This document shows positions 52,061 through 64,000 of a DNA stretch of 64,000 nt, piece by piece. The position numbers and the translations under genes were made by a program. Position 1 is the first letter of the stretch. Every line of letters begins with the position of its first letter. Under the pieces are notes generated by a model, which searched no databases, was not told the origin of the DNA, and was given only the letters and a program-made list of their open reading frames with translations. Source of the stretch: Lates calcarifer (Eukaryota > Chordata > Actinopteri > Centropomidae); assembly GCF_001640805.2 (NCBI RefSeq), contig NC_066837.1, forward strand, positions 21,631,341-21,695,340. The letters are read 5' to 3'.

Positions 52061-52808
52061 AGAAACAAGACTCCAAATCAATGCTGAATTGAAGCCCTCA
52101 AATGGCCAAAAAATAAACAACATCTACATTGTATAAACTGTTCATAAAGTATGATTTATTAGAAAGTGGTGCCTGTCATCATCATGTATCATTACATGCT
52201 TTATCAAGCTCCCTGTAATATATGTGTAGCATTCCAATAACAAGCACATTAAGTATGATATTTTTAAAATGAAGTTGCTATGCTACAACATATTAACTTC
52301 CCGTGAAAGACTGAAAGAAACTTTTCACTCTCTGTCCCCTCTTTCAGTACAGTGTTTAAACCTTGTGTCATGTCCATTCACAGATTTTTCTGTTCAGTTC
52401 TGTTTTATTAAATGAAAATCCAAGAAGTATGCCTCTTATCACATTATCTAAGAAAGTAATCTTTAAACATCCTGTTTTTAATTAGATAGCAATGTGTTGC
52501 CCCATGTTAAACAGAGGACAATATGTGTCACAGTTTAACAGTAATGTGCAGGGAATTCTTATTTGGTGAATTATACCAGTGTGCAATGCTGTCTGCAACA
52601 GCGTCTTTACTACGACCACTAGGAGTCAAAAAAGTTTGAACCATTAACATCACATCAGCCACATCAGCCAAAATGCAGATGTGTGTATTTCAGTGCTGAC
52701 ACATCTCATTACTGCCACTGACTGGTTGGGCCCCTTCTCCATACTTACATTCATTGCAAATAAACATTAAAATGTGTACATGTATCCCAACATAATCAGG
52801 CACAATAT

Positions 52809-52809
<1 letters not shown>

Positions 52810-52848
<39 letters not shown>
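52810..52848. repeat. (CA)n microsatellite
   Basis: Uninterrupted CA dinucleotides. Confidence 0.95.
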
Positions 52849-52852
<4 letters not shown>

Positions 52853-53870
52853 GAGAAATTGAAGAATTAATTTTGAGTAACTTAGTAACTGAGTTAACAG
52901 AGGTTAAATCTGATCATGATTGAGAAAACACAGGAAAATTAATCCACCCAAAGATAACTATCTTAAATCACATATTTACATCTATTTAGTTAAAGATTAA
53001 TTTACTAAAGTAATTTGTTGCTGAAGAAGAAACAAGATTCTATTTCATTTATAGACCCTGCTTTCCCTTTGTCCTATAGATGCTTCATTACCTGCATATT
53101 TATAGTTTAAATTAAATATGTGACAATGAATAATTAGCCTACAAATATAAAGTTAAGGTTTTACATGTTACATGTGTTACACAGTTTGGTTAAGAGCCTT
53201 CAAAGTTCAGACCCTTTTCTTAACTTCACTGTTTCTGTAATCACTGTTTGTAAGACAGTATTCTGTGCAATAACAAAGCAACAAGTTCCACTCCTGTGAG
53301 AGAGGTTTCCTTTTTGTGCATACAGATAGACAATTGATATTAATTTTAATAATACAAATATTTTTAATAGTATAAAAGTACTTTTGAAAGTGCTTTACAA
53401 AACAAATACCTCAGCATAAAATGCAATCTGATGCAAGAACACTGTCATGTTACAGAAGCTCTCAACAATAACAGTTTTACCAATAATGTAACATTTCAAT
53501 CTTCACAGAGATAAATTTTAGTATACGGTTACAGTATCAGATTGCATTATATTAGTAAGGTATTCCTGTTATTGTGAATATCCTGATCTATCTTAGTTTG
53601 GATCGTTATCACCCTCATCTTCATTTTTCCTTTATATCATTGTCATCAAGCATGAGATAAAAAAAATCAGAAACATTTAAAGGAATGTGTAAAATAACTC
53701 TGTAAGTATCGACTAGGAAAAAAATATTCCTGTTTTCTTCTAACTGCTCAAGGAATTTAGATCAAAACAAAGACAGAACATGTCTGTAACCCTCAGCGTG
53801 TAGGATGTACTGTTCAGCTGCCCATCAATGTCAGTGAAACTCAAAGACCAATGACACGTTTCAAATGAAC

Positions 53871-56456
53871 TCAGATCGTTCCTGATAAATCTAAACCAAA
53901 CCAAAGCGATCTGGGCCTTGATTCAGTGCAGGATGAGGAGTGACTAGATGACATGTTGCTCGCACAGCTCTCTGTAGGTTTATTTGTGTGTTCTCTAAGA
54001 CAGCCATCACCTGTTCTCTCAGATATAATTGATGGCAAAGGATTGATGTAGATCCCTGAGTTGATATCATGGCGGTTTTGGACATGTACAGTTGCATATC
54101 TTGGAGCTGCGGTACCTCTGGAGCAGCAGATGTTTTCATAGATATGAATGGGATCGCTACATTCAGCTCCTGCGGATGCAGATGATGGTGGATGCTGTTT
54201 TGGATGAAAGATCCCCTCAGATAATTTTCTCATTGACTGCGCCACTTCACCAATGTTATCGTAGTCACTGTCGAACTGTTGAGAAATGGCAAAGAAAATA
54301 TCAGCAGGTTCTTGTGTGTTTTTACATTTTACCAGGCTGAATGTAATTGTAATGACTATTCAGTAAAATATATCATATAATGTTTACTGATATATTATTA
54401 AACATGCTTCAAACTGTATTTAGAAGTAATATTATCACAATAATGATTCAAATATGAATTAGAAAGACAAAGATGTTTTTCAAGTCCATAAATTTCTAAA
54501 GACGTTTGCTGGAGAGAACTTAATGTTTGTAATTTCATATTAATGATTGACAAAATCTGAATTTCTATTAAACAAAATCTCCCAGTCACATACATGCCTT
54601 TTTCTTGGCCAGAGGTAGTGACTTTCTGGAGTCTTCCTGGAGCCAGGCAACCAGCAGAGACTTCAAGAGTTAAAGAGTCTTTACTGAAGAAAAATATCTA
54701 TTGCTAATATTACTATTGCTTTAAAGTAACTCTCCTGTGGTTTTACAGCACCACTACAAACACGAAATAAAGAGCACTGTGGTTTGACTGACTTTTGGAA
54801 AACCCCTCTTCATATGTTGACCTCTGAAAGCAGGAAAAGAAACTTGATCTTCATCGGCTTAATTTCATTTGCTATCAGTATAATCGTCATATTTCTCTAG
54901 GAAGAAAGTTGGTGTTCTGTGAGGAGACATGTTGATGATCTACAGTCTCTGTCTCATACCTCTCTTTCATCTCTCAAGTCTGGGCTGTTGGAGCAAGCTT
55001 GTGGCTGAGCTGCAGCCTTTGAGATTTCTCTGCATTTCCTGATTCTTAGTGCCAGCACCAAGACAGCAAGCATGGCGACACCCCCGACGGTGGCGTACAA
55101 CACAGTGCCTGGTCAAAGACAAGAGAGATGACTCAACAACTTTAAATTTCCACAACGAGAGTCAGTCACCTGCTGATATTCATGCACCAAGTCTACACCA
55201 AATGATCAGATAGGAACTCACTTGTGCTCATGCCCTGCTCTCCTCCATTTGTGCTGTTTGAGGCTGTAAGGCATATTATACATATGTTCATATTATACAA
55301 ATATATTACTTTAATCTAGTTTAATCTATGATTTATATTATTATTTATTTAAGTATTAAAATTTGATGATATTTTTTTCCTACCTGTTGACTGGTTTGTA
55401 GGCAGACTGATGTTCATTCCAGGTGTCAGTTGTGTTGAGGTGGTGATATTCTGATAGAGAGAAACAACAGCTGTGACAGCTATAGTTGTTGTCTCATTTG
55501 CAATACCTGTATAGGGAACAGTGATGTAATAAGTATTCATATCCTTCACTTCAGTAAAAGTACCAATACAACAATGTAAAAAATACTTGATGTACAAGTC
55601 AAAGTCCTTCATTCAACACCCCACTCAGGTACAAAAGTACTATCACCTAAAAATGAACAGCCATCACAAACATAAAGCACCAAGATTAAAAAATATATAT
55701 GTACGATATATATTATATGACATTATTAAATTGTCAATACTGCTGGATCAATGTGTAAACAGCATTTTACTCTTTTAGCTAGTTTTAACTACCTTGCATG
55801 ACTAATTAGTTTAGTGAATGGTTTTCAACCTAGGTGACGTGACCCTCCTGAGAGTCTCAAAGTAAATCTGATGGGCCATGAGATGATGACATGATCATCA
55901 TAAAATATTTCCCTCTGAAATGTTGTGATTTCCCAACTAATGGGGAATGCAGAGACAAAAAATAAAATAAAGGGAACAAATACATCGTTATTGAGAAAAA
56001 GTCGCACTTACGTTCCTTTACTGTCAAGGTTACTGCAGTGAATGTATCAAAACCAGGCCTGTCCACTCCACACCAGTATTTTCCTGAATCTGACAGCCGG
56101 AGTTGACTGAAGGTCACATTGAAGACTCCGTCCCCTGAGTCCACCAGAGTTATCCTCCCTGACTCTACTCTTTTACCAGATTTTACAGTAGCCAATATGT
56201 CTTCAGTCTCTTTACATGGATCCCTACAGAGGTATTTATTGTACTTCCAGGCAAGTCTGTGTGAGCTCTGGAATGAGACCTCCCCCCCCTCAAATCCCTC
56301 TACATTGATGTCGGCTCCTTCTGTCCATGTAGCTGCCAAAAATACATCATGAGTCAAGAGTTAAAGCATCTTTGAATGTTTAAATAAATGAATGTAGGCA
56401 TTTCAAGAAGACACTTACCATATAAAAGACCAGTAAAAGATAGAAATGGCCTTCAT
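53871..56456 (-). CDS. Receptor D: CD300-like, probably damaged
   Basis: Exons: 56456-56419 (leader), 56332-56012 (Ig V), 55506-55384 (threonine-rich stalk with N-glycosylation sites), 55263-55222, 55108-54960 (membrane), 54636-54598 (39 bases, GC donor) and 54275-53871 (tail). From the Ig exon onward all phases agree (359 codons). The leader exon starting MKAISIF is 38 bases and ends in phase 2, but the Ig exon needs phase 1; the needed frame has no ATG and meets a stop. The Ig domain keeps KYLCRDPC and SGKYWCGVD, but the B-strand cysteine is serine (VSFQSSH), so the canonical disulfide cannot form. The tail has the ITIM SDYDNI plus YENI, YATV and YINPL. A decaying gene, a sequence error plus a divergent Ig fold, or an unseen leader are the options. 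Confidence 0.72.
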
Positions 56457-56939
56457 TCTGCTGGACAAAGTCCCAGCTCTGTAGTTGTTTCTTACTCTGA
56501 GTTGTCCCTCCAGTTTCTGTACATTCATTTAACATCTGTTTAAAAACCTATAGAGCAGTTAAATGTTTCATCAAAATCAACCACTGGGTAACATTGTGCA
56601 AATGAGGTAACCTCTACATAAGCAGTAAACTATGTACCGCTATCAGTACCTTCTTCCTGTGGTTTTTATTGCAGTAGAGCGGAGGAGAAGTGTTGTGTGG
56701 GGGCAGACCTTAACGCAGAAGAGAAACATGCTCAATGAGACATGATGGTGCATGAGAGACACTGGACTTCTCACACATCATTCTACACGTTTCCAGGTTC
56801 TTAATCATCAACCCTTGTATTATCATGTGTGTTTTGCAGTTTTGCAGGAAAGTTAAAGCTTGATTGTCACAGTTTTTTTTAAAGGGGCTGTAATTTATAT
56901 TTTTACAGTAGCAATGTATCAAATGACAATGTTAAAACA

Positions 56940-57110
56940 CCAATCATTTTTGGCTGCAGCAGGCAGCTGTTTACAGCTACAAGGCTGTAAAAATTCACTT
57001 TACACCACCTGCTCAGCACTAAACAGCTGACCGGCAAAGTTAGCCACAAGTGGTGAACATGGATCATTTAGTAGCTAAGGAGCCAGACCGAAAAACAGAG
57101 TTAATGTGAG
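56940..57110 (+). repeat. Dispersed repeat, copy 2 of a pair
   Basis: Related to 51790-52060 (ctgctcagcactaaacagc, catttagtagctaaggagcc). No coding potential. Confidence 0.5.
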
Positions 57111-57359
57111 AGTAAACGTGACCCAACTTCAAATGGATGAAACGTTGTTTAATGTGTAAGCACACAACTGTTTGCTAGGTTTGTCATGTCAATTTACAGT
57201 AGAAGGTGAAGGTCAAATTATATTCACAACATGTTTTGCTGACCCCAAGTGGCAGAAATCAATTATTGTAGGAAGAGTATATAAAACTGGTGATTAAAAT
57301 CATTTTAATCACTAGTTTGTTGCTTTGTTTTACACAATTTATTTTACATTTAATTTTGC

Positions 57360-57620
57360 TTAAAGAAATAGTTTGACATTTTGGGGAATACTTACAGTCT
57401 AGCAGACAGGTGAGAAGATTGATACCACTCTCAAGTTTGTCTGTTAAATAAAAAGCTGCTTAGCTTAGCACAAAGAGGGGAAAACAGCTAGGCCTGTTCA
57501 GAAAGTAACTGGACATTTTCATTTTCCCCCTTGCTGTTTGTAGAAATTCAGTTAAGTACATATAACATGTTATTTAGTGAGCTTTAAAGGTGCTGATAGA
57601 TATATTTTGTTGCCTTTAAT
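57360..57620 (+). repeat. Dispersed repeat with 'agcttagcacaaag' motif
   Basis: Begins gaaatagtttgacattttgg and includes tgcttagcttagcacaaaga. A relative in opposite orientation lies at 61780-62110. Frequent in fish genomes; class unknown to me. Confidence 0.6.
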
Positions 57621-58805
57621 CAGAGACAGGCTTGCTGTTTCCCCTAGATTTATTTGTAATGGATGGGGCAGCGAACACTGAGGAAAGTGATCTCACAGAC
57701 ATGAGTTATTGTGATTGAGCCACCTGTTCACACCTTTCACAAAGTTCATGGTTAACAGTCTCTTCAAGACATCTGTAAGTAAAAATGTCTGGATCCTCCA
57801 CTGGTGGGTAGAGGTGTGAAAATAACATTGACTATATATTTCTCTGAAATCCTCTCTCCTCACAGCCTACCTGGAAAGTTAGTGACTCAGAGTGATGCAA
57901 AGCAGTTGATACAATCCAGCAAACTGCATGTGCTTGAAAAAACAGGTGCTAGTACTGATGTGGTCACAGAGCACACCTGAAATAATTGGCATCATTTGAG
58001 CATGAAAACAAAATGAGCTAATTGTAGTTTTTGAAAACCATTTTAATCTTTTTACATCTTAATTAATGTTAATCTTAATCAAGCATAAGCATCATCAAAA
58101 ACACTTAACAGCACTATCTTATCTGTAATATGGTGTTGGTGCAGGTTTTGTTTTGTATGCGTCTGCCCTCTGTTGCGTTTACTTTCATCATATTTTCACA
58201 ATCTTCATCACAATATGACAGTGAGAGGAAGAGACAGGTGAAAACTAGATGGATGAAAAGCCTTGTAAGTATTATCAGTGCAGTCTTTAAGACCAAGGTT
58301 TGTAAAAGAAGCACAGAGCTCTCAGGAAGTGGTTGTGAGGGGGAAGAGCAGACACTTGTAAGAAGCTTCAGCATCTCAAACTCAAACTTACTACAGCAGA
58401 AATTTGCTCCTTGATGATGGTAAAGCCAGTCTAGCAGTACTCTCTGTTCAGTATTCTGTATCTTATTTTGATTTTATTTCTTTTAATTTTATTTTATTTT
58501 TATTTTTTTGCCCCTAAAACATACTGTCTGTGTGTCTGACTGAGGCTTAAACAATATGATAAGAACTTTGAAGTGACTTAACCCTACTCTGTAGGATGTA
58601 CAGGACAGTAAGAATGTCACTGTGGATTGTCAATACACCAGAGATAAATAACTGTCTTACGAATGTACAAAATGATGCATCAAGTACCTGACCTGCAAAT
58701 GAATATTCACTCAGACAGAAATATATTCAAATATTTGTAGTTTATTTGATTTAAAATCCAGAGAAAATAGTGAGGAGGTGTCAGCTCAGAAACAGTGAAC
58801 TCTGC

Positions 58806-61800
58806 TCAGTCCAGAGCTTTGGGATCAAGTGCCTGGTAGACAGCAGCGTACTGGGAGGCATCCTGAGTACTTGACTCTGGATCTGGCTCCAAAGACTGCA
58901 GCCTCACTGTGTGCTGAGTGGAGGCACCATCTGCATTTTCCTCACAGTAATCAGCCTGTGAATAAATCAGAATGATCATTAAGACTAATTTCATCTGAGC
59001 AGTAAAGTTTGATTCCTAGACATCATTAGAGATGAAGATTTAATCCAAATTCAAATAAAATAGTAACTCACCTCACCCTTGTTTGCTTCAGGTCTTCTCT
59101 GACCTTCTGAAACAAACAGTTTCAGGTTTAAGATCACACTGTGGAGTGAAAGTAGTGTGTGCGCACATGTTCTGTCTGTCCATGCGTGTAAGTGTGCATG
59201 TGTCACCTCACCAGCATTACTCCTCCAGTGTCCGTAGAAAACAAGAGGGATAAGTGCACAAACCAGAAGAGCCAGGCTCACCGAAACGATGATGACCACT
59301 GTGGTGTCTGCAAACACACACCAACAGAGACAGGCATGAATAGGTGCTAATGACCACACAGTTCACTTTACAACAACAGGTCCTTTGAACAAAATGACAT
59401 AATCTTAGTCTTTAATCTTTAGTGTGTTTCTTCCCCCAAGCACATTAGTGCCCAGGCTGTGCTTCTCTCTCCCTCTCTCTCTCTCTTTCTTCTACTGTCT
59501 CTTACTGCAGGTGTCTGCCGCCGAAGCTGTAGAGTCTCCTGCTGCTCCCATGATCCAGCTTAACCGATGATGTTACATTTAAACATTTATTAGTGGTAGT
59601 GTTATTGGTATTAATGTTTCACTGTTCTGTCATTATTATTTCTTTAGCTATAATTATTATTATTATTACTACTTACATTTTGACTTACACTGTGTATTTG
59701 CAATGTTGTCGCTCTCTTACCCCATCCCCCCTCTCTCTGTCTAAACCCAACCGGTCAAGGCAGATGGCCGCCCACCCCGAGTCCGGTTCTGCTCGAGGTT
59801 TCTGCCTCTTAAAGGAAGTTTTTACCTTGCCACAGTCGCCTAGTGCTTGCTCATGGTGGGATCTGTTGGGTCTCTCTCTGTACATTTTATAAGATAATGG
59901 AGTACGGTCTAGACCTGCTCTATATGTACAGTGCCTCAAGATAACTTCTGTTGTGAATTGGCGCTATATAAATAAAATTGACTTGACTTAAATACACACA
60001 CACATTCAGAACAGTTCTCAATCTCGATCACATTCATCTCAGGGCTCATTGCTTTGTACTGGAAATAACAACATTTCTTTTCAGTCTATTACATTCTGGG
60101 AGTTATGTAAAAACATGTTATCACTTATCTTAGTAATTTCCTTCAGTACATGATGTACTTCTAGAGTAAACATGTTCTCCTCAGTTCTGGTTTACTGTAA
60201 GAGCATGACAGCGATGCGCATTCTTCCAGTTATGGGGAAAAAAAAGTTGACTCTTTTACACCTTACTCACAATGCAACATGTCCTGTGGCCACATTACAC
60301 TGAAACAACACTCTGTGGAAACATTTTTTTTTTCCTTTTTCCTTTTTAATTCATTTTACTCACATGTACCTGTCTTTTTATTCCTGAAATTGAAATTGAT
60401 ATAAATATTTGTTAAGAAAACAATCTAGAAATTGAGTCTCTCTCTTGATCATAGTCCTCTTTTATAAATGCAAATAATGAGCTTTGAATAATAATTTATG
60501 TCTGATAAAAAAAAAAAATTTCCACAAACAAAATTACATTAAGTGGTTACTAATTCTACTACTACACCATCTTTGATAATCAATATGCACACACGTTTCA
60601 TTTCAAAAGTTTAACTACTGGACAAATGATGTCTCCTGCTCCACTGAAAAAGTTCATTCTCAGCGTTTGTACACCGAGGAGCCATAACTTTTCTTCCTCA
60701 GCAGATGAATGTGAAAAGCCTTCTAGTGTCAAAGTCTGGACAGTGAAGCTCAAACATCGAAGAATAGGAAACATACATTTTTGCGTGGAGTTGGGGCTTT
60801 AAAGGAAGATCAGCATTGACCAAACTATTATTATTATGCTGGGTTATAATCTGTAAAACCGTTTTTGCATCGCTGCTGACAGTGACCTGGAAATACCTGT
60901 GAGGTTGACTGTCGCACGCTGGTTTTTCCTCCCTGTAGTGGGAAGCGTTAATGCTGCTGGTGATGAATCAGTGCTGGATTGCAAGCTGCTTTGGGGCAGA
61001 GCTTCTCCTTCGGTGTGCAGGGTTGTGACGGAGGGAGGAGATCCAGGGGAAACAGTCGAAGCTTTGAGAGAGCAGGACAGAGGATGATGGGCGAGGAATA
61101 TTTTGCATGTGTGTGTTTGTGCACTCATGTGACAGTGTTACTGCCCTAGTGTACAAAAGACTGAAGAAGCAGTAGGATTTCCATAGTTTAACAGTTCTAC
61201 AGTTCAAAAACAGAACTGAAAATATTCTCTCACAGTAAGCTGCAACTGACATTTTTTTGTTTTAAGCAAAATATGAATCTTATCCTGAATACAGGATTTA
61301 TATATTTTTATCCCAAAAAGTCCCATCACCTGCACTACGTTAAATAAGAACTCACCGTCTAGGACTATGAGATTGACCTCCTGGTACAACACATTAAAGG
61401 GTTTCTCCATGCCACAGCAATATCTCCCCTCATCTGACCTCTTCAGCTTCTTTATGGTCACATTGAAGACTCCATCTCCTCTGTTGACCTCAATGTTGTA
61501 TCTCCCTTGCCATGTCACGGCCGACCTCTTGTTCTCAGTCTGAATGAGAATGTTTTCTCTGGAGCAGACTCCTTTACAGAGGTACATGTTGCTGTGTTGG
61601 GAGTTGTTGTCCTTGGTCTGGCTTACCGGGCAGAGGATGGAGACCACTCCTCCAACATGGCCACTCACCTCCAGCACTGCTGAGGTCGTCACACACAAAA
61701 CTGTAGTATGAAATAAAGTGGTTATGAAGTGGATTAAATTGCTTGACGGGGGAGCTCATTAAAATGAATGAACCAAATAATGATGTACCTCTGCTTGAAA

Positions 61801-62809
61801 GTTAATCACATGACATCCTGTAGTAGTCTTCTGTAGTGCCCATTAGATTTAAGGGCAGCAGCCTGACGCTAAGCTTTCCATAAAGACTGGAAACAGGGGG
61901 AAACAGCTAGCCTAGCTCTGTCCAACAGTGACAAAACCAACCTACCAGCACCTCTAAAGCTCACTGATGAATAGATCTCACTTGTTTAATCTGTACAAAA
62001 TTCCTATTTAATTCCAGACACAACCAAATAACAATTTCCCCATTTACAGTTTTTATGCTAAGCTAACCATCAACAGCAGCCAATTTTCAACATGTATAAC
62101 CCAGAAATAATACATTTTTTAGCCACTTCAGGGCAGAAACATGTTGTGAACACGACATTGATATATCTTTAGGTTAGAGTTATAATGACCTTAGCAAGCA
62201 AGTGCTTATTTACACATCCAACAGTTTTGGAGCAACAGTATCATTCATTTTGAGTTATGTTTCTGACCACTTGATGAATGTTCGTCTTACATTCATTCTC
62301 TGTTTTAGCTCTGTTTTTTTTTTTTTGTCTCTACCAACTGAGGTAAATATCTGGCTCTTTAGTTGCTACTACTGTGTCATTATCACAGTTATTTCATTTT
62401 TTTTTTCTTTTTAGTTTAGATTCATTTTTATTGTATAGTGGCTTTAAGTGGTATAAAGTCCCTGTGGAGCTTTGGTTTAGATGGAACATGGAAAGTAGAT
62501 TACATCATACAAAAATATTTACTTGCTAACTTGCTTTTTGTGTGAATAAAACATGACAAAAACAGCAATTCAATTGACTGAATTGATTCAATAGAGTAAA
62601 CTTTTTTAGATGTTTAAGGAGCTGTATGAGACAACCACCACAAGTTCAAAGCTACTGTAATGGTTTCATAAGAGCAGTTCTACTGAGTATCATCAGTGCA
62701 GTTCATCAATAAATTTACACTTTTGCACATTAGTTTAGCAAAAGCTCATAAGCATATGTGAAAACTCACCTGAGACATGACAAAATATGAGGAGGTGAAG
62801 AATCTTCAT
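58806..62809 (-). CDS. Receptor E: CD300-like
   Basis: Exons 62809-62770 (leader MKILHLLIFCHVS), 61700-61356 (Ig V), 61061-60897 (Ser/Thr/Pro stalk), 59307-59212 (membrane), 59106-59072 and 58955-58806 (tail) join in frame to 276 residues. The Ig domain shows VVSILCPV, the extra pair MYLCKGVC, and DEGRYCCGME, where the usual tryptophan before the second canonical cysteine is itself cysteine. The stalk of 55 residues is likely O-glycosylated. The membrane helix is VVIIVSVSLALLVCALIPLVF with no charge. The tail ends with SQYAAV (ITIM) and the overlapping VYQAL. Inhibitory or trafficking function is inferred from CD300/pIgR relatives. Introns contain a dispersed repeat at 59440-59995 and another at 61780-62110. 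Confidence 0.88.
59440..59995 (+). repeat. Dispersed teleost repeat, copy 2
   Basis: Shares with 150-905 the phrases ctgccgccgaagctgtagag-type start, aacccaaccggtcaaggcag, gtccggttctgctcgaggtt and the 3' end gcgctatataaataaaattg with short attga-like repeats. Lies between the stalk and membrane exons of receptor E, on the opposite strand. The 5' part is shorter than in copy 1. Confidence 0.75.
61780..62110 (-). repeat. Dispersed repeat in receptor E leader intron
   Basis: Contains aagctttccataaagactgg and accagcacctctaaagctca, a reverse relative of 57360-57620. Confidence 0.55.
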
Positions 62810-64000
62810 TCTTTATCCAGGTTAAAAACAAAGCAAGTAAGAGTAAAACTCAGTCCAGCAGTAACAGGACAAATGCAGCGGTCCACTTCAAATTTGTCAT
62901 CTGATTCTGTGCCGTGAAACATGAGAACTGTAAAGATCCAGGAAAGCTACAAAGATGCAGTTGTGCAGCAAATGATTGAACAGCTTGTTGTCAGCTGGTG
63001 TGATTAATGGGCATGATTCTGTTTTACCATGCCTCTTTAACTTTGTTTTAAAAACACAGTGTACTGTAGTTCTCCTGGCCCCTTATCTCCTCCACTCTCC
63101 TCTGAAGAACCAGTTTATGACTGCGATATGACACAAACTCTTCAGTGTTTGTGTTTATTGTTCAGACTCTTGCAACCGGCTCTACGTGCCTCTGTGAATC
63201 TACAGTACAGTACATCAAGCTGGAGGGCATCAAACTGAATAAGCAGTCTGCTGACTGTGTCACGGGTATCAGAGGACAGCCTGAAGTCTGTTTCATAAGC
63301 AAAGATTACCAGTCAAACCACACATACCTCAGAAAATCAGGGTTATGTCCAGCAAATTTTGCTTTATTCAACAAATTTAAGTTTGATTAGGCTTACCTTT
63401 ACCCCCAAGGCTTTAACTGTGTTACACATTATCAGTCAGATGCAAGATTTTCTCCTAGGAGACTGTACTATAGTCAGTGTAATATCCTCCCTTAGTATCT
63501 CAAAATAGTATATTTCTAACAAACATGAACACTTTGTGGGTACACACTTGAGCTCTCCTCTCAGATTTTGCTTCTGCATTCAAGGCTTAGGGTTTGGGGT
63601 TAGGGGCCTGTGGCACCATTCATTTCTTACACTGAGAGTACAGATTAGTTAACCAGACATATTCAGCCTCCATTGTCACTTACTCAGGAGCACCCAAGGG
63701 TTGAGCTGGTCAACTCAGGCGAGGAGAACAGAGATGAGCAATATAAGCCAACAGTTCTGACAGAATCCCTCCTGGGCACATTTAACCTTATAACTACGTC
63801 ATATTTACTACATATACAAATATGTTTATTCCTCATGGAGTCACATCACTTCCATACATGTGTGAAGATTCTATTGGGTAAGTAAATGCTAAACATGAGC
63901 CCACGTTTCACCTATGTCACATTGTACCTCTGTCCCACTAAGATAGATTAAGTGACCATGAGACACACAGGCTGTTTCTCTGCTACCACATGTATAGGGT
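62810..64000. other. Window end, 5' flank of receptor E and beyond
   Basis: Upstream of the receptor E leader no further receptor exon is visible. A faint chemokine-like open stretch at 63164-63387 (+) is noted in the findings. The cluster may continue beyond the window. Confidence 0.4.

Larger units (their letters stand above)
51133..53870. other. Intergenic stretch between receptors C and D
   Basis: No exon found. A dispersed repeat lies at about 51790-52060 (gcatttagctcctaaagag and neighbours) and resembles 56940-57110. A CA microsatellite lies at 52810-52848. The rest is A/T-rich and unrecognised. Confidence 0.5.
56457..58805. other. Intergenic stretch between receptors D and E
   Basis: No exon found. 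Dispersed repeats lie at about 56940-57110 and 57360-57620. The rest is A/T-rich and unrecognised. Confidence 0.5.

Noticed and set aside
54967..55155. 62-codon frame over the receptor D membrane exon
   Set aside because: Wrong frame; the phase-1 reading from the stalk exon gives a clean membrane helix (TVGGVAMLAVLVLAL).

Overview
The window is vertebrate nuclear DNA, almost certainly from a ray-finned fish of the percomorph type. Genes are split into short exons with GT-AG introns, CA/GT microsatellites are frequent, and several interspersed repeats typical of spiny-rayed fish genomes are present. All functional calls come from reading the sequence and comparing it with remembered family features; no search was run.

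Region 1 (about 3.4-10.3 kb) holds two TNF-superfamily ligands in convergent orientation: a three-exon CD70/TNFSF9-like ligand (+) and a six-exon TNFSF14/LIGHT orthologue (-). Region 2 (14.8-18.7 kb) is TMED1 (p24 gamma cargo receptor, +), with a decayed Tc1-like transposon in its first intron. Region 3 (20.8-37.0 kb) is a whole dynamin-2 gene (-). It has both mutually exclusive exons 10, the 12-nt GEIL microexon, the usual last exon and an apparently undescribed alternative last exon. One exon carries a one-base insertion that breaks the frame as given. The association of TNFSF14-type ligands, TMED1 and DNM2 resembles human 19p13.

Region 4 (39.5-62.8 kb) is a tandem cluster of five genes, all on the minus strand, of CD300/CMRF35-like (pIgR-like) leukocyte receptors, here called A to E from low to high coordinate. 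B, C, D and E each have a leader exon, one V-type Ig exon, stalk exons, a membrane exon and tyrosine-bearing tail exons. Gene A keeps a leader, a tiny stalk exon, a membrane exon and an ITIM tail, all phase-compatible, but has no Ig exon at all. Gene D has a leader exon whose phase does not fit and has lost the B-strand cysteine of its Ig fold. The tails differ strongly between paralogues, which suggests diversified signalling, mostly inhibitory.

The intergenic stretches hold dispersed repeats, microsatellites and untranslated regions. No tRNA, rRNA, CRISPR array or prokaryotic feature is visible. Exon coordinates were derived by hand from splice sites and reading phase, and may be off by a base or two in places.
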